A stretch of 64,000 nt of DNA from Nigrospora sphaerica. Lineage: Eukaryota > Ascomycota > Sordariomycetes > Amphisphaeriales > Apiosporaceae. The notes beneath the pieces are model-generated. The model did not search any database and was not told the origin of the DNA. It was given only the letters and a program-made list of their open reading frames with translations. A program made the position numbers and the translations under genes. The stretch covers positions 8,432,001 through 8,496,000 of the forward strand of contig JAGVVL010000002.1 of assembly GCA_018287875.1 (NCBI GenBank), written 5' to 3'. Shown one piece after another: positions 11,271 to 22,418 of this stretch. Positions within the stretch are counted from its first letter, which is position 1. Every line of letters starts with the position of its first letter.

Positions 11271-12313
11271 ATTGCCCGAGGCTTACTGGGTCATCATCCG
11301 GGAAGGCTCGAGGGCCGCAGAGGGGAGGGGGGGCGGGCTGGAATATGCGCCTACGGGCCAAGCAGCCTGGGTGGTCTGGGTTATGGATACTGCATCTCAC
11401 CAAACGCCGCGTGGTTTGCGAGGTCCATCGCCACGTACCTGGACGTTGCCGAGAAGATTGCAGGATTAGAACATTACAGGCCAGTCTGGATATGAGAGTA
11501 CTTCTGAGTGGTACGCGTCGATGAATATGATCTGCCCGATCCTACGATATGGGCCATCACCACGTGCCGTTGTGAGATTGCGCATTCCCATCCAAAGATG
11601 ACTTTTCCACCCTTCGATTTTCGCGTGAGGCAAAGACAAAAGAGGAGAAGCTCGCTCAAAGCCGAGCGGTCTAGGCTGAATGAAGGAGTTGGAGCCAAAT
11701 GCGGCGTGGAGTAGCGGCGTTTTCCCACCAATCCGTCTCGGCAGTTGCGAGACCGCCCGTCTGGGCGCGGCCGGTCGTTGGCGGCAAGAGGTGGATTAAA
11801 TGTCAGGGATCGGTTGCCAAGATGGCCAAGACAACGCCGCGGGGGGAGAGGCGTGGTTTGGGGGGCTGGTGAGCGCCATCCTTTCGTCTGTAGCATAGCG
11901 TGGAGGCGCCACACTGTTTTCGAACTTCAAGCGGACGTCGAGTTTTATAAAGCCAAAAGTCACGTAGAGGAGCAAGGAAGGATGCATCTTGAACCGGATG
12001 CGATTTAATAAAGTAACAGGCCTTCTCGAAATGTTGTAGAGCACGCTATGCTTCACCCCACAGTGGCGCCAAGCTACTTTATATAAGGTGGTATCGGGCC
12101 AGGCCTAACGATGGACAAGAACTTGGCGTTGCAGGCAGGGACGGAGAGGTGCCGAGGCGTACGAATCGGGCAGGTCGTTGTGCGAACCAAAAGAAAGGCT
12201 TTTTTGTTTCCTTTTGGGCTTCATAAAGAAGGCGTTGGAGCTGCCACCGAGCGGAAAGGGGTGGCTCGTTTTAGGTCCTGTTCCAACAACCACGGCACCC
12301 CCGTTTCTTCATC
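11271..12313. other. Intergenic region, promoter side of the 12314 gene
   Basis: About 1 kb without a supportable gene. Several short overlapping open frames exist on both strands but have no recognisable features. A TATA-like element lies at 12078-12087. Confidence 0.5.
12078..12087 (+). promoter_or_regulatory. TATA-like box upstream of the beta-helix protein gene
   Basis: TTTATATAAG lies 226 bp before the ATG at 12314. The sequence fits a TATA box; its use is inferred from position only, and the implied 5' UTR is somewhat long. Confidence 0.35.
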
Positions 12314-13378
12314 ATGGTCAAGTGGTCTTTCATCGCCGGCATCCTCGCGCTCGCGCCGGCCGCGCAGGCCCAGTGCGGGTCCGGCACCCCCGAAGCGCGG
12401 GTGACGGGCGGGGGCAACGCCTTCACGGCGACGCGCGGGTCCAACACGGTGTACTCGGGGTCCGACTACCGGGCCGCCATCCAGGCGGCCGTCGATGCCA
12501 TCGGCGCTGGCCAGCGCGTGGCCGTCATGGCCTCGGGCTCCATCGGGTCGAGCACCATCACCCTCGGCGCCGGCAAGACGTTCGAGGGCTGCGGCACCAT
12601 CAACACCGTCTTACGCAACGGGCGCGGCGCCATCGAGGCCATCAACGCCGCCGACGTCCACATCCCCTACCTCACCATGACGGGCAATCCCTACTTTGGC
12701 CTGCGCTTCTCGGGCACGCGCAACCTCGTTCTGGGCCGCATCGTCATGAACCTTTCGGGCGGTCTCGGCATCCGATTTGACCGCGACGGCGCCGCCAACA
12801 CCAACGTGCGCATCGACACCGTCACCGTGACGGGGGCCGGCAGCCATGCCGTCGAGCTGTGGAACATCGACGGGCTCGACATCAAATCCGTCGTGGCGCG
12901 CGACGTGGGCGAGTGTGGTCTGCTTATGCAGAACACGCGCAACGCCCGGGTCGGCCTCGTCGACGGCGTCAACGTGGCCGCCGGCACGGGCTACGCGACG
13001 CTGCGCTTTGCCAACAACAACGGTCAGAACCCCAACGGCAACTACAACACCAACATTTACGTCGACCGCCTCGTCTCGCGCGGCGGCGGCCGCGGCTTCT
13101 TCTGCGTCTCCCAGTCCGGCGGCGCCGTGATCCAGCAAGTCGACCTCGCCAACAACGGCAACAACGCCATCCTCATTGAGAACTGCTACAACCTGTCCAT
13201 CCGCGGCGGCGTCGTCAACGGCGGGGGCGAGGTCCGTATGGCCGCCCGCAGCGAGTTTCCTAACAACCGCGATACCTGGATCACCCTCACCGTCAACGGC
13301 ACCCCGGTCCGCGAGTCCCCCTGCGGCGACAACAGCAACTGGACCCTGTCGGGCAACGGCGCCCGGAACGTGTGCTAG
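12314..13378 (+). CDS. Secreted right-handed beta-helix protein (pectate-lyase-like fold)
   Basis: An intronless gene of 354 aa. A signal peptide (MVKWSFIAGILALAPAAQAQ, cleavage near residue 19-20) targets it for secretion. The mature part consists of Val/Ile/Asn-rich turns (NTNVRIDTVTVTG, NLVLGRIVMNLSGG, NTNIYVDRLVSRGGG) spaced about 22-25 residues apart, the sign of a parallel beta-helix as in polysaccharide lyases and polygalacturonases. Scattered Cys residues (CGSG near the start, ECGL, FFCVS, ENCYN, ESPCG, terminal NVC) suggest disulfides. The glycoside hydrolase 28 signatures (NTD, G-x-GH-G, RIK) are not seen, so a plant-polysaccharide lyase-like role is likelier than polygalacturonase, but the exact family and substrate are not determined. 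Confidence 0.8.
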   Translation: MVKWSFIAGILALAPAAQAQCGSGTPEARVTGGGNAFTATRGSNTVYSGSDYRAAIQAAVDAIGAGQRVAVMASGSIGSSTITLGAGKTFEGCGTINTVLRNGRGAIEAINAADVHIPYLTMTGNPYFGLRFSGTRNLVLGRIVMNLSGGLGIRFDRDGAANTNVRIDTVTVTGAGSHAVELWNIDGLDIKSVVARDVGECGLLMQNTRNARVGLVDGVNVAAGTGYATLRFANNNGQNPNGNYNTNIYVDRLVSRGGGRGFFCVSQSGGAVIQQVDLANNGNNAILIENCYNLSIRGGVVNGGGEVRMAARSEFPNNRDTWITLTVNGTPVRESPCGDNSNWTLSGNGARNVC

Positions 13379-13790
13379 ACAGACGCCTGTCCGACCTCCG
13401 CGCCTGGGTGACTAGTCCGACTCTCTCGGGAACGTTGAGAAGACGAACGATTTCCCAAGTACTCCGAATCGACGTCGTGACGGTGGTCAAGTTGCTGCAG
13501 GACCCCGCAGTGTCCTGACGTGTCGGGATTAGCCGTCGAACAGGAAGATACGCCAGGGGCTCACAGCGGAGAAGGATAGCAATTCGACCAGACATGGTGA
13601 ATATAGCCCGCGTTGATGACACACGTGGATAGGCCACTCTCGATAGGCGTGCTCATGATTTCCATGAGAAAAATGACATATCTCCCGGCCTCGAGGGAGA
13701 ACTGAGCGCTTTTTCTTCACCAGTTTCACAGGGCCACCCGTATCATTGCTCGCCTCGTGAATTCCATTTAGCCTCCACCGAGGGCTGTCG
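13379..13790. other. Convergent intergenic spacer
   Basis: It holds the 3' flanks of the beta-helix gene (+) and the kinase-vWA gene (-). No coding signal is seen. Confidence 0.5.
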
Positions 13791-16700
13791 TTATCGCGTC
13801 CAGGCCGATATTCGGTTTTTAGCACTGTTCCTGAACGACACAAACTTTGATGGCCCACCGGAAGATGCTGGGGATGAGGGCAGGAAATGGGGGTTCTGTG
13901 GCGGGTTGGGGGATGCTGTAGAGGAGGTGGAAGTCTCCTGGGCATCAAGCTTGTTGATGAAGCTGCCGAGGATCATCTTGTAAACATCTCCGTACACCGG
14001 TTCCGTGTCAATGATGTCGCTTCATATTATCAGCTCGGGATCAAATTGAAGGGTGAAGTACGAAAAACTTACTTGGTGCCGTACTTGTTCGCCTGTTCGT
14101 CGTCCAAGACTCGCAGCTTCTCGATTCCGGCATCTCCGAATGAAATGAATTCGATCGAGAACCATCGATCGTCCATTTTCTCCGTTATCTCTTTGCGCCT
14201 TAGAAACTCCACAATCTTCTTCTCCACCAGTCGCAGATCGAGAGTGGCTTCCCACGCACCATCTGTCAATACCAGAAGTGTCGTGGCCTTTCGAGCGTTG
14301 TCGAGGTACCTTTGGAAAATGCGACTTAGGGTTTCCACAATGTCCGTCTCACAACGCTTATTTTCCGGGCGCGATAGGGCTTCCTTCTTGGCTTTCTCGA
14401 AGGCCCGGAGGATTTTGTTTCGCTTCGCGTTCATGACACTATTCTCCGTGCCCAGTGTGAACTCCAGGTCAAGCCCATTCTTGTCCAGGGCTTCGACTTT
14501 TGCAGACAGGACTTCAATCGTCATTCTCATGGCTTCCCAGAACGGTCTCATCGTTGTACCGTTGTCGACAACGAAAACCTGTACTTGTATCAGTATAAAA
14601 TATCCCATATCGAACATGTAGGGGAGAACACTGCGAGACTTACTATGTCGCGATCTTTCAGAAACTTTTCAAGAAAGCTATCTTTCGGAAGACCAAAGAG
14701 TCTAGGGATTATACCTCTCTCTTCCTGATTGAGTTTCACGAGTTCCTCATATATCGGCCATGATGGATCAACTCTGAACGAAGTCACCGCTGTTAACTTG
14801 TTAGTATCTGCCTCAGTGCCCGGAGGGCTTGGCAGGGAGGGCAAGGTCGGCGCCGTGTTGGGGGATATTCCAGTAATGGCATGGCTCCCCGTGGATGTCG
14901 CCGCGTCGGTAGATGAAGATTCTCCCGGAAAAATACCTAGGTGCGCATAGATATACTCGCTTTCTAATGGCGTTTCTGCTGATCGTGGTGATGTGGGTGC
15001 GTGGCTATCGTGCTTTTCTCCCCTTGGACCAGGGACGATATGAGGTGTTCCTGAGATGGCACCAATGTGTCCTGGTGGGGGTTCGAGTACATTGACTGCC
15101 CCTCCCGTTCTAATTGCACTCGGCGAGCTTGGCTCAGCTGTGGAAATGACAATGCCTGGATTGCCTTGTTGTTGGCCCAGAGAGGCCCACGAGTCACGAC
15201 GGTTTTGTGCGTTGAATTCAAATTCGAATTCAAGTTCAGGACTCGCATGTAAGGCGCTGCTTGCGTAAATCGACTTTGCATCATCAGGGGGCGGTGAGCT
15301 TTGAGCTGGCCTTGTAGGCATGTCCATGAGGTGGGTGTAGGGAGCCTGGTGGATATGGCTGACACGACTCATCTTGGCTGATTTTCTCACTCGAGTGGAC
15401 GATTTATATCTGTTTCCGGTTTCGGGGGGTGTGAAAAGGGTATTGATGCTGAAAGTAGGCACTGGGTAGCTGGCGTGGTGTTGGGCAGACTGCTGAGCGG
15501 CAAGGATCGCTTCTTGAAATTTGGGTGAAGGTTCCTTAATCCCCTCTTGTTCGCAATATGCCCGGTAAGCCTCTTTTGCTGTCAACATTGATGATTCCAT
15601 TTTGGCAGCCACGTCGCGTGACGTTAAACGCTCCGAGGGCTTTTGGGCGAGCATGTGTTTGTCGATGAGGTCAAGAATGAGCACAGTCGCAGTATCGGTT
15701 CTGCGCACGATGCTCCGAAGATGGTCGTGCCACTGCCGTACTTCGGGCAGGACCATCTCGCCGTCGTGGAAGGCGTCGTCGGCCTTGGGGGTAGAAACGG
15801 TTTCCCCTCGTACCTTTCGAGTGCGGAGCTTTCGGACCGCCTGCTTGCGCAGTTCTTCGTATGCTCGATAGCCCTGATCCCCGAGAACGACCCAAGTTGC
15901 ACAGATTGAGAGCACGCAGCCAAAGGACCAGGTGTCAATCATTTGGGTGACAGTGGTCAATGTGCCGCGTCGCTGCCTGTCCCGGTCGCACTCTGGCGCG
16001 CCTACGTAAGGCAATCAGCTGGAAGTCATACCCTCACACTTGACCACAAGGCGAAACAGTATACCGTAGGAATCGGTGCCTCCTCTCATGTGTTCTGAGG
16101 GAAGCTTGTCGGCCTGCTTCCTTGTAAATTTGGCGAAACCAAAGTCGGCCAACTTGAACTCCCCGTGGACGCTGACTATGTTATCGGGCTTGAGATCGGC
16201 GTGCCACCTGTCATTGTTAGCCATCTCCTGAGCAGGCCGCCACGACGCCGAGGATTGGAAGTCTACACACCCGTGAAACTCATCCACATGTCCGTTCTCG
16301 CGGACGATACGCAGGTTGTGGATTCTTTGCAAAGCTTTTGCGACATTGCCCAAAGAGTTCCAGAACTCTATGATCTCGCCGTTGAGGCTCGGCGGGTGGT
16401 GCGATGGTTGGGCAAAGAATTCTTCCAGGTCGAATTCCCCAAACTCGAGCAGAATGTTGTAAGTGCGAGTGACCACCCCGTCGTCCTCCTCGTCGATTTC
16501 GTACTCGCCCAAGTATTGGACCATGCCTTCTTGTTCGCGGAGCGCCAGGTATGCGTCTCGCTCCCAGGCGAAGATATGGGCGAACTCGGGCTTGAACGTT
16601 TTCAAGGCAAGCTCGTAGCACTGCAACGAGGTCAGCCTTGTGAGGGTTGGCGGAAAAGACCGCACAAAGCATACCGTCCCATGATCTGGATCCTCGACTT

Positions 16701-17457
16701 TGGAGTGGCGCAGCTTGGCGGCTAAGTCTTGGTGAATGAAGGCTTCGGGAACGAGCACTTGCCACACCCGGGCGGTGCCGCCCTTCTCGTTCACGGCCTC
16801 GCGCTTGCAATATGGCATGATGCATCTTCCTCTCTTGTCCCTGAAGATCTTTCGCATGTTGTAGGTAAGGCGCAAGTCCCGGTAGGAGAAGCGGCGGGCT
16901 TCGAACCTGCGGATGATTTCCTTGGGGTCTCTGTCCTTGTGCCGCTCTAGGTCAATCTCGAGGACCTCCCTGTTGTGCAAGGGGTTCGTTTCCAGCATGT
17001 TATCGGTGATGCCACAACGTTGGAAGGTGCCAATTAGCTCGCCGTACCCGATTTCCAGGAGGATGGCAAAGACCACCAAGCAGTTGTGTTCGTCGAGATC
17101 GCGCAGGGTCAGATGGTAGATTTGGTGCGGGTCCCGACTTTGTACCTCGGCCAGAAGGGCGATGGCATTGGGTTGGCCGCTGTCGCGACGACGCATCCAG
17201 TCCACGATGTCCCGAACGCGGAAGTATTCTCGACGATGCCATGTTGTATTTCTCCAGTTCTCGCGGAGCATACGGCTGAAGATGTTGACGATGTTTTCAT
17301 TTTGCGTGATGTTAAGTTGAGTAGGCGATGTGGAACGAGGCGTGCCTGGCGCACTGGTTCCTGCGCTGGAGTGGAAGTTGGCACCTGGGGGTGGAGAGGT
17401 CGGGGGCAAGTGGTTCCTGCCGCAGCGTTCCACCGCCGGCTGAAGTGACGCCGCCAT
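13791..17457 (-). CDS. Protein kinase-vWA-like domain fusion protein
   Basis: Four exons (17457-16065, 16001-14644, 14578-14073, 14019-13791) give 1161 aa; introns are 63, 65 and 53 bp with good GT-AG and CTGAT branch signals. Residues 1-45 are low complexity, then about 200 aa of unclear role. The kinase domain has ELALKTFK (putative ATP Lys), WHADLKPDN (residues 418-426; catalytic loop with HAD for HRD), ADFG at 437-440, GGTDSYGAPE (exon junction) and DTWSFGC at 487-493, all consistent with an active Ser/Thr kinase although no clear Gly-rich loop is seen. A Ser/Pro-rich linker of about 350 aa follows. After FLKDRDI comes a vWA-like domain starting VFVVDNGTTM (918-927), a degenerate metal-site motif (DxSxS replaced by D-N-G-T-T), and later LLVLTDGAWE. 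There is no membrane segment. It may phosphorylate partners held by the vWA part; substrate unknown. Confidence 0.85.
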
Positions 17458-18562
17458 AGCAAAACGCGCAAGGGCATAGGTGTCGGTGTATGACCTCTGC
17501 TGTCAACGAAGGGCTCCCACGGAACTATCATGTCAAAACCAATGATCGCGCGGTTCGCCGAGAGTTGAAGTGACGGGCAGTAACGCATGGAGGTGAAGGA
17601 GATTGTCTGATTGTATGCAGCTGTACAGCAGTTGCGGCTGACTACCAGGGAGATTGAAAGCTGGAGGGCGGCCTATCCTGAGGACAGACATCCGCACCCT
17701 CCAGCGAAGACCCGGCTGCATACGAGGTCGCACAGCACAAGCAGGCTGCTGACCGAACATCCTGTGATGAGGTACATCAGCGACTATGGGTTAACAGAAC
17801 TATGGCTTGCTACCGGCCCGTACCTCATGTACTTTTTTACCTTATGATGAGCGGTCGCTGGGGATGGCGCAGCACCGGCATAGGTAGCTAATCCCTTTCT
17901 GGCCGGGCTGCGGCAGGCAGGGCTGTTCGAATAACGCCCCTCCGATCAGGCCTACCTTTGCCATTGGATACGGGGCGTTTATTGTGTTCCTGCAAGCTGC
18001 CGCGCTTCTCAATTCAGCCGGAGCGCAAATTCTACCGGCGACCACAGCCCTAGGGGGCAGTGCCGTTGGATGGGAATGGCCCCCGAGCCTTCGGCTTCAG
18101 GGCGTCTGTTCTGATGGACTGCGCCATCGTCTGGAAGGGCCCTCGACCGATTACAAATCGAGTACAGTGGTGTTCTCGTTCTTTGAGCGTCGATGTTGGC
18201 GCTGCCCCGTGTCCCGCCACATATAATTGCTTACACGGCGTGTGGTAACCCGCATGATACTGTTGCACCTCCAGTCGCTCGCTTTGTGCTACTTATTCTC
18301 GTGGTGGTCATGTTTGTGTTGGTGGCTCAATTGCGGTTTCTGGGGGCGGGGTCACTTAAGTCCCCCCTGCCAGTTTCTACAGTTGGGAGCTGGAGCTACT
18401 GGACAGCCCTGCCTGCGGCTGCACCCGAACCCCACCAACTCCACCCCACCTGCTTACCAGACGGCGCCTGCTCTCGCCTGTTGTGCATCTTGGCCCCCGA
18501 ACTCTTCCTTTGTGTCCATGCCTCATGTACATACACTCACTACTGTCTCGCTCCCGCAATGT
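17458..18562. other. Intergenic region between kinase-vWA and CorA-like genes
   Basis: About 1.1 kb: promoter side of the kinase gene and 3' side of the CorA-like gene. Only short open frames without features are seen. Confidence 0.45.
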
Positions 18563-20507
18563 CTACTTCCCGTGATTGTGAATCGGTAGAGACGGGGTCT
18601 GCGGCCGGCCGCACAGCAAGAGGGTCTCGAGGCGTGCCCGTACGGCCCGCCCGCGCTCAACCCGCCCGTCCGCCCGGCGGTTCTGCGCGTCGTCCCGGGA
18701 CGCCCGGCGCTGCATCCACCTCCGGGCATACCACGCAAAGATGCCCGTCAGCAGCGTCAGCGGCAGGGTGACCTGCAGCCACCGCATCATGGCCGTCTCC
18801 GAGTATGAGCCTCCGGGGCTGTCCTGGCCCTGGTACTTGATTATGTCAGTGCTGAAGAACGTCTGTCGATTTGCATGTCAGCCCCTAATCGCCGGCTTGC
18901 GCTGTGGGCCGCCTCGTCCATGAAATCCCATAGAAGGCCACTCACCGACACAAAGGTCGCCGGCAGGTAAATGAGCGTTACCGCCGTGATGATCAGCATT
19001 ACAATCTGTTCCTGCTCCATCTTCTCGCTCAACTTCTCCATCCGGTACGCTGACTGGCTCTGCAGGTGCTGAAGGACCTTGCAAGTGAGTGGGGTGTTAG
19101 CGATAGCCCTCCTCCCCGCCTCGCCCGGGGCACTACTCACCAGTTCCCTTCTGTCCGACGTCTTCTTCACCAGCGCCTCAGCTCTATGTAATTGCAACTT
19201 AAGCTCCATGACGATGTTCCCGAGCCGGCTTTCGAAATCATCTACATCATCGGCGCATTGTTTGCTGAGGGGAAAGTTCTTGTTCCCGTTAAGACGTCTG
19301 TAAAACCCCGTCAGTGCCGACATGATGTCGACATTGCCCTGCATGGCTGCGATGGCCTCTGTTTCGGCTTCTTCCCACGTCTGTAGGTCCTGGATGTCTT
19401 GTGGCGTGTACTCCTAGAAGGCATGCCCCGCGCCCGACAATCCTTTGACCGCCAACTCGCTCTGTTTCTAAGTTAGCGACGTACCTACTTGTCGATGCGG
19501 ATTCCCGGGACTCACAATTTCGGCGACCTTCTTCTCCAACCACCGAACATAACCTCGCCAGTCTTCGGTCGCCGAGAGGCAGAAGAGCAAATGCGCCGCC
19601 AAGCTCGACCTGAAGCAGTCTTCCGTCGTCGCAAACGAGCGCCCGTCCAGCGGGGCCGTCTTTTTGGTCATCGCCGTGAATCGACGGTGAAGATCCATGT
19701 TGCCCTTGGCCACGATCCAAAGCGTATTGCCACTGACGACGTCAAACTGGTGATGGATTGCCGCTTGCCGCGTAGACCATGGGTTGAACATAGGACGGCC
19801 CTCGTCTCCGCCCTTGTTCACCACGCTCTTGACATTATAGCACAACTGGTAATGTCTCCCACTTCTTCCAAGTTCGGGGACGGCTAGTGCCTCGGACTGG
19901 TGCCCCAATATTGTCAATTCCCGGAATCCCGTGAATCTGGGGTCCTTGGCTTCATCCTGCCGGCCAAAAACAGAGAGGAATTCCAAGAAACAGGGCATGA
20001 CCTGATGAAACGTGAGAATTCCCGCCATCATTGATCGTCCGAGTTTGAGCGGAGAGCGCGAATCCGGGGCATGGAAACAGCTGTCTTCTCATCAGATCAG
20101 GCATTCCAGAAAATGCTTCCCATAACCCACATGAAACGGCATTTCGGGTCCTTCTTAATGATCACAGCCGGCCCCGGCTTCAAGGAGAGGCCCATCCAAG
20201 TGTTCAGCTCCTCGTCGCGGGAAATTGTGTACTTCATGGCATCTACCGGTCTGATTAGCTGGACGTAGACGTTAGTGGATAGCGACTATTTACCTGCTCC
20301 AATATCCGCCGAGAGATCTCGAAAAGGAACATGGCAGATGGTCTCATTGAAAAGGTCTTTTTCGGAGGCATTGAGCGTTTCACTGAGACGCGAGAGTGCG
20401 TGCGGGGAGGTTTCCACCGTCTTCAAGACGGCGTTGAGCGGGTACAGCCCGGCATCGCGGAGGGCGCTTTCGAATACTGGCGGAAGCATTAGGTGTTGGC
20501 AATACAT
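18563..20507 (-). CDS. Fungal CorA-like Mg2+ transporter-type membrane protein
   Basis: Six exons (20507-20294, 20242-20131, 20080-19516, 19413-19141, 19077-18946, 18862-18563) join in frame to 531 aa. The N-terminal two thirds is the cytosolic domain of this family (LFNETICHVPFRDLSADI; KCRFICFHAPDSRSPLKLGR; FDVVSGNTLWIVAKGNMDLHRRF), followed by a long helical stalk (FYRRLNG..., YRMEKLSEKMEQEQ). Two C-terminal membrane segments follow: IVMLIITAVTLIYLPATFVSTFFS at about 412-435 and WLQVTLPLTLLTGIFAWYA at about 454-472. The canonical GMN pore motif is not present, as is usual for these fungal proteins, so magnesium transport is not proven. The start is the first in-frame ATG (MYCQHLMLPP); an upstream in-frame stop limits extension, though a further 5' exon is possible. 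The intron 19515-19414 needs the second of two acceptors to avoid a stop. Confidence 0.83.
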
Positions 20508-21056
20508 TCGCACCGGTCTACTACTTTCTCGCAGGAACTTGGAGATGGACGGGGGCCAAGCGGAGCGGGACAAGCACGTTCGCGCTCCGGGTTAAATTCC
20601 AGACGGGATCAGGCTCTCGGTTAAAGGATACGCATACGCCACCCGCTGGTGTTGCCGACGCTGTGGCATTGCTGTTTGCATGCGTAGCCCTCACCAAGTC
20701 GGGAGCCTTGCAGGCTGCCTCGACGGCTTATCGGGTAGCATGGCTGAGACCCGCCATGTGCGACATTAAGCGCCAAGTCAGGAGTCGTCTTCGCCTACGC
20801 CGGGGTTGCACATACGAGATCAGTGTCACATAGCGGCGAAAACAAAAACACGACGGAGCCGGATGCGCAGGGAGGATGAGGATGACGACTGCGGAATGGC
20901 GATGCGTTAATGCAATTGGATTGCACAGACGAGAGGAGTGAGCTTCCAAAACGCCTCGTGAACAGCCCAAGGTATACTCCGTTCTTGCTCGTTTCCATTG
21001 AGGCTCCCTGGCGTGTCACTGCCAGCCTTCCGCCTGAACAGCCGCCCTCGGCCGCG

Positions 21057-21103
<47 letters not shown>

Positions 21104-21113
21104 AACCAACCCC
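20508..21113. other. Intergenic region with microsatellite
   Basis: Promoter side of the CorA-like gene and 3' flank of the small gene at 21114-21544. It contains the CA repeat at 21059-21102 and no supportable gene. Confidence 0.45.
21059..21102. repeat. (AC)22 microsatellite
   Basis: A perfect 44-bp AC dinucleotide run. It ends 12 bp before the stop codon of the small - strand gene, so it would lie in that gene's 3' UTR as (GT)n. Confidence 0.95.
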
Positions 21114-21544
21114 TCACTCGCTTTCTTCGCCTTCTTCGGTCGGTGAGTTTCGCAGTTCCGAGATCTGGGCGATTTGCTCCTGCGCAACCGGGGCGGTCAG
21201 ACGACCCGAATCCCACCTTGTTTCTCGCCGCGTCTCCCGGCGGGGGGGGGGCAACACGCGTCGAAAGGTCATTCACGCACCTTGGTCAGAGGCTCGGGCA
21301 GGTCAAGGACGAACTCGTCATTGCGGCAGCACTCAAGGAAGTCTTCGCCGGGCCAGAGTTTGCGGAGGTACGCGTGCAGGGCCGTCCACGCCAGGTTGTA
21401 CGACGACACGAGCTGCTGGTGCCGCGGCGGCGGCTTCGCCTTGGCCCGCGCCTGCAACTGGAACGAGGGCCGCTTGCGCGCCCGCGACGGCCAGCTGTCC
21501 TTGCGGCTGTGGGTGCCGCTGTGCGTGGTTTGCGCCGCGTCCAT
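21114..21544 (-). CDS. Small conserved-looking hypothetical protein (109 aa)
   Basis: Two exons, 21544-21281 and 21179-21114, with a 101-bp intron (GTGCGT...GCGCAG) that joins in phase 0. The protein begins MDAAQTTHSG, has a basic Arg/Lys/Pro-rich N-terminal half, then a likely folded part (SSYNLAWTALHAYLRKLWPG, CRNDEFVLDLPEPLTKEQIAQISELR) and an acidic tail (EEGEESE). There is no signal peptide or membrane segment. The amphipathic, well-spaced C-terminal part and the clean splice joining argue for a real gene. Function is unknown; it could be a small nuclear or adaptor protein, but nothing proves this. Confidence 0.6.
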
Positions 21545-22418
21545 GGGTCGGTGGTCTCTCTTTTCCTCTTTGCTCTCCTGTCCGTCGTGGAGATGGAGGG
21601 CGTCGGCGGGCGGTCAGGTAACCGAGCTGAGGGAGGGGAAAGTCAAATCGTCAAGGCAGATCGGGGGACGGGGGAGGGGCGACGACAGGGTCTCGTAAAT
21701 GAGCCCGGCGGGCGCGAACCACGCCCAGCGCTTGAGGCAAGGCTTTGTAGGTCTTTTCCCGCTGGAGGGGGAATGATGTGCAGGCGACCAGTTCGCATGG
21801 ACGCCTGCAGAGCCGGGGCGTTTTCATGCAGCTGAACTGGAAATTGCCGGGCTGAGCCAACCGAACACCCGCGCGGCTGCGCCCACGCTCTCTGTTGGAT
21901 CTGTGATCCACACCGCCGCCGGTACGCAAGGCGTTTTATGCAGTTGATTATGCTCCCGCAGGTTGGATACCGTGCCTGGGTTACATGCCAGCTTCGAAAC
22001 AAGCTGAACGAAGTTGACTGAGAGTCGGAAAAGCGCGTCCTGCCGTCGCTTCAGGGTACCCGCAATGGCAAGCCTTGGGCAATAGCGCTGACGCCATTGC
22101 TGCTTATATGAGCGACGAGGAGTAGAATCGTAACCGTGGCTTCTCTATCCCATAAAGTGCTTGGCGGGAGAACATCGCCGGAGACTCTACTCGATGTGCC
22201 TTGCAACAACCCGTAGACTGCGAAATGGTAACACGGCTAGCCGTTCGCAAGCCAGAAGGAAGTGTAATTACAGGCTGCATCGTCGTCACCGGGCCGGAAC
22301 CATGCTGCAGATTGTCCATGATCAACCGGTATCCGCAGAGTCGCTTGCTGTCACTCACCGCACCCAAGAGATTTATTCTTTCAGTCTGACTTGATTCCAT
22401 TACGCTTCCTTATAGACG
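21545..22418. other. Intergenic region
   Basis: About 870 bp between the small gene's promoter side and the 3' end of the rhodopsin-domain gene. Short open frames on both strands show no protein features. Confidence 0.45.

Noticed and set aside
12611..13138. 175-codon antisense frame in the beta-helix gene
   Set aside because: Shadow of a GC-rich coding sequence; the + strand frame has signal peptide and fold.
17109..17588. 159-codon frame upstream of the kinase start
   Set aside because: It overlaps exon 1 of the kinase in another frame and has no features.
21016..21146. Frames encoding His-Thr or Val-Cys repeats
   Set aside because: They are translations of the AC microsatellite.
22104..22400. 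98-codon frame on the - strand downstream of the rhodopsin-domain gene
   Set aside because: No protein features; lies in the 3' flank and has a counterpart of similar length on the other strand.
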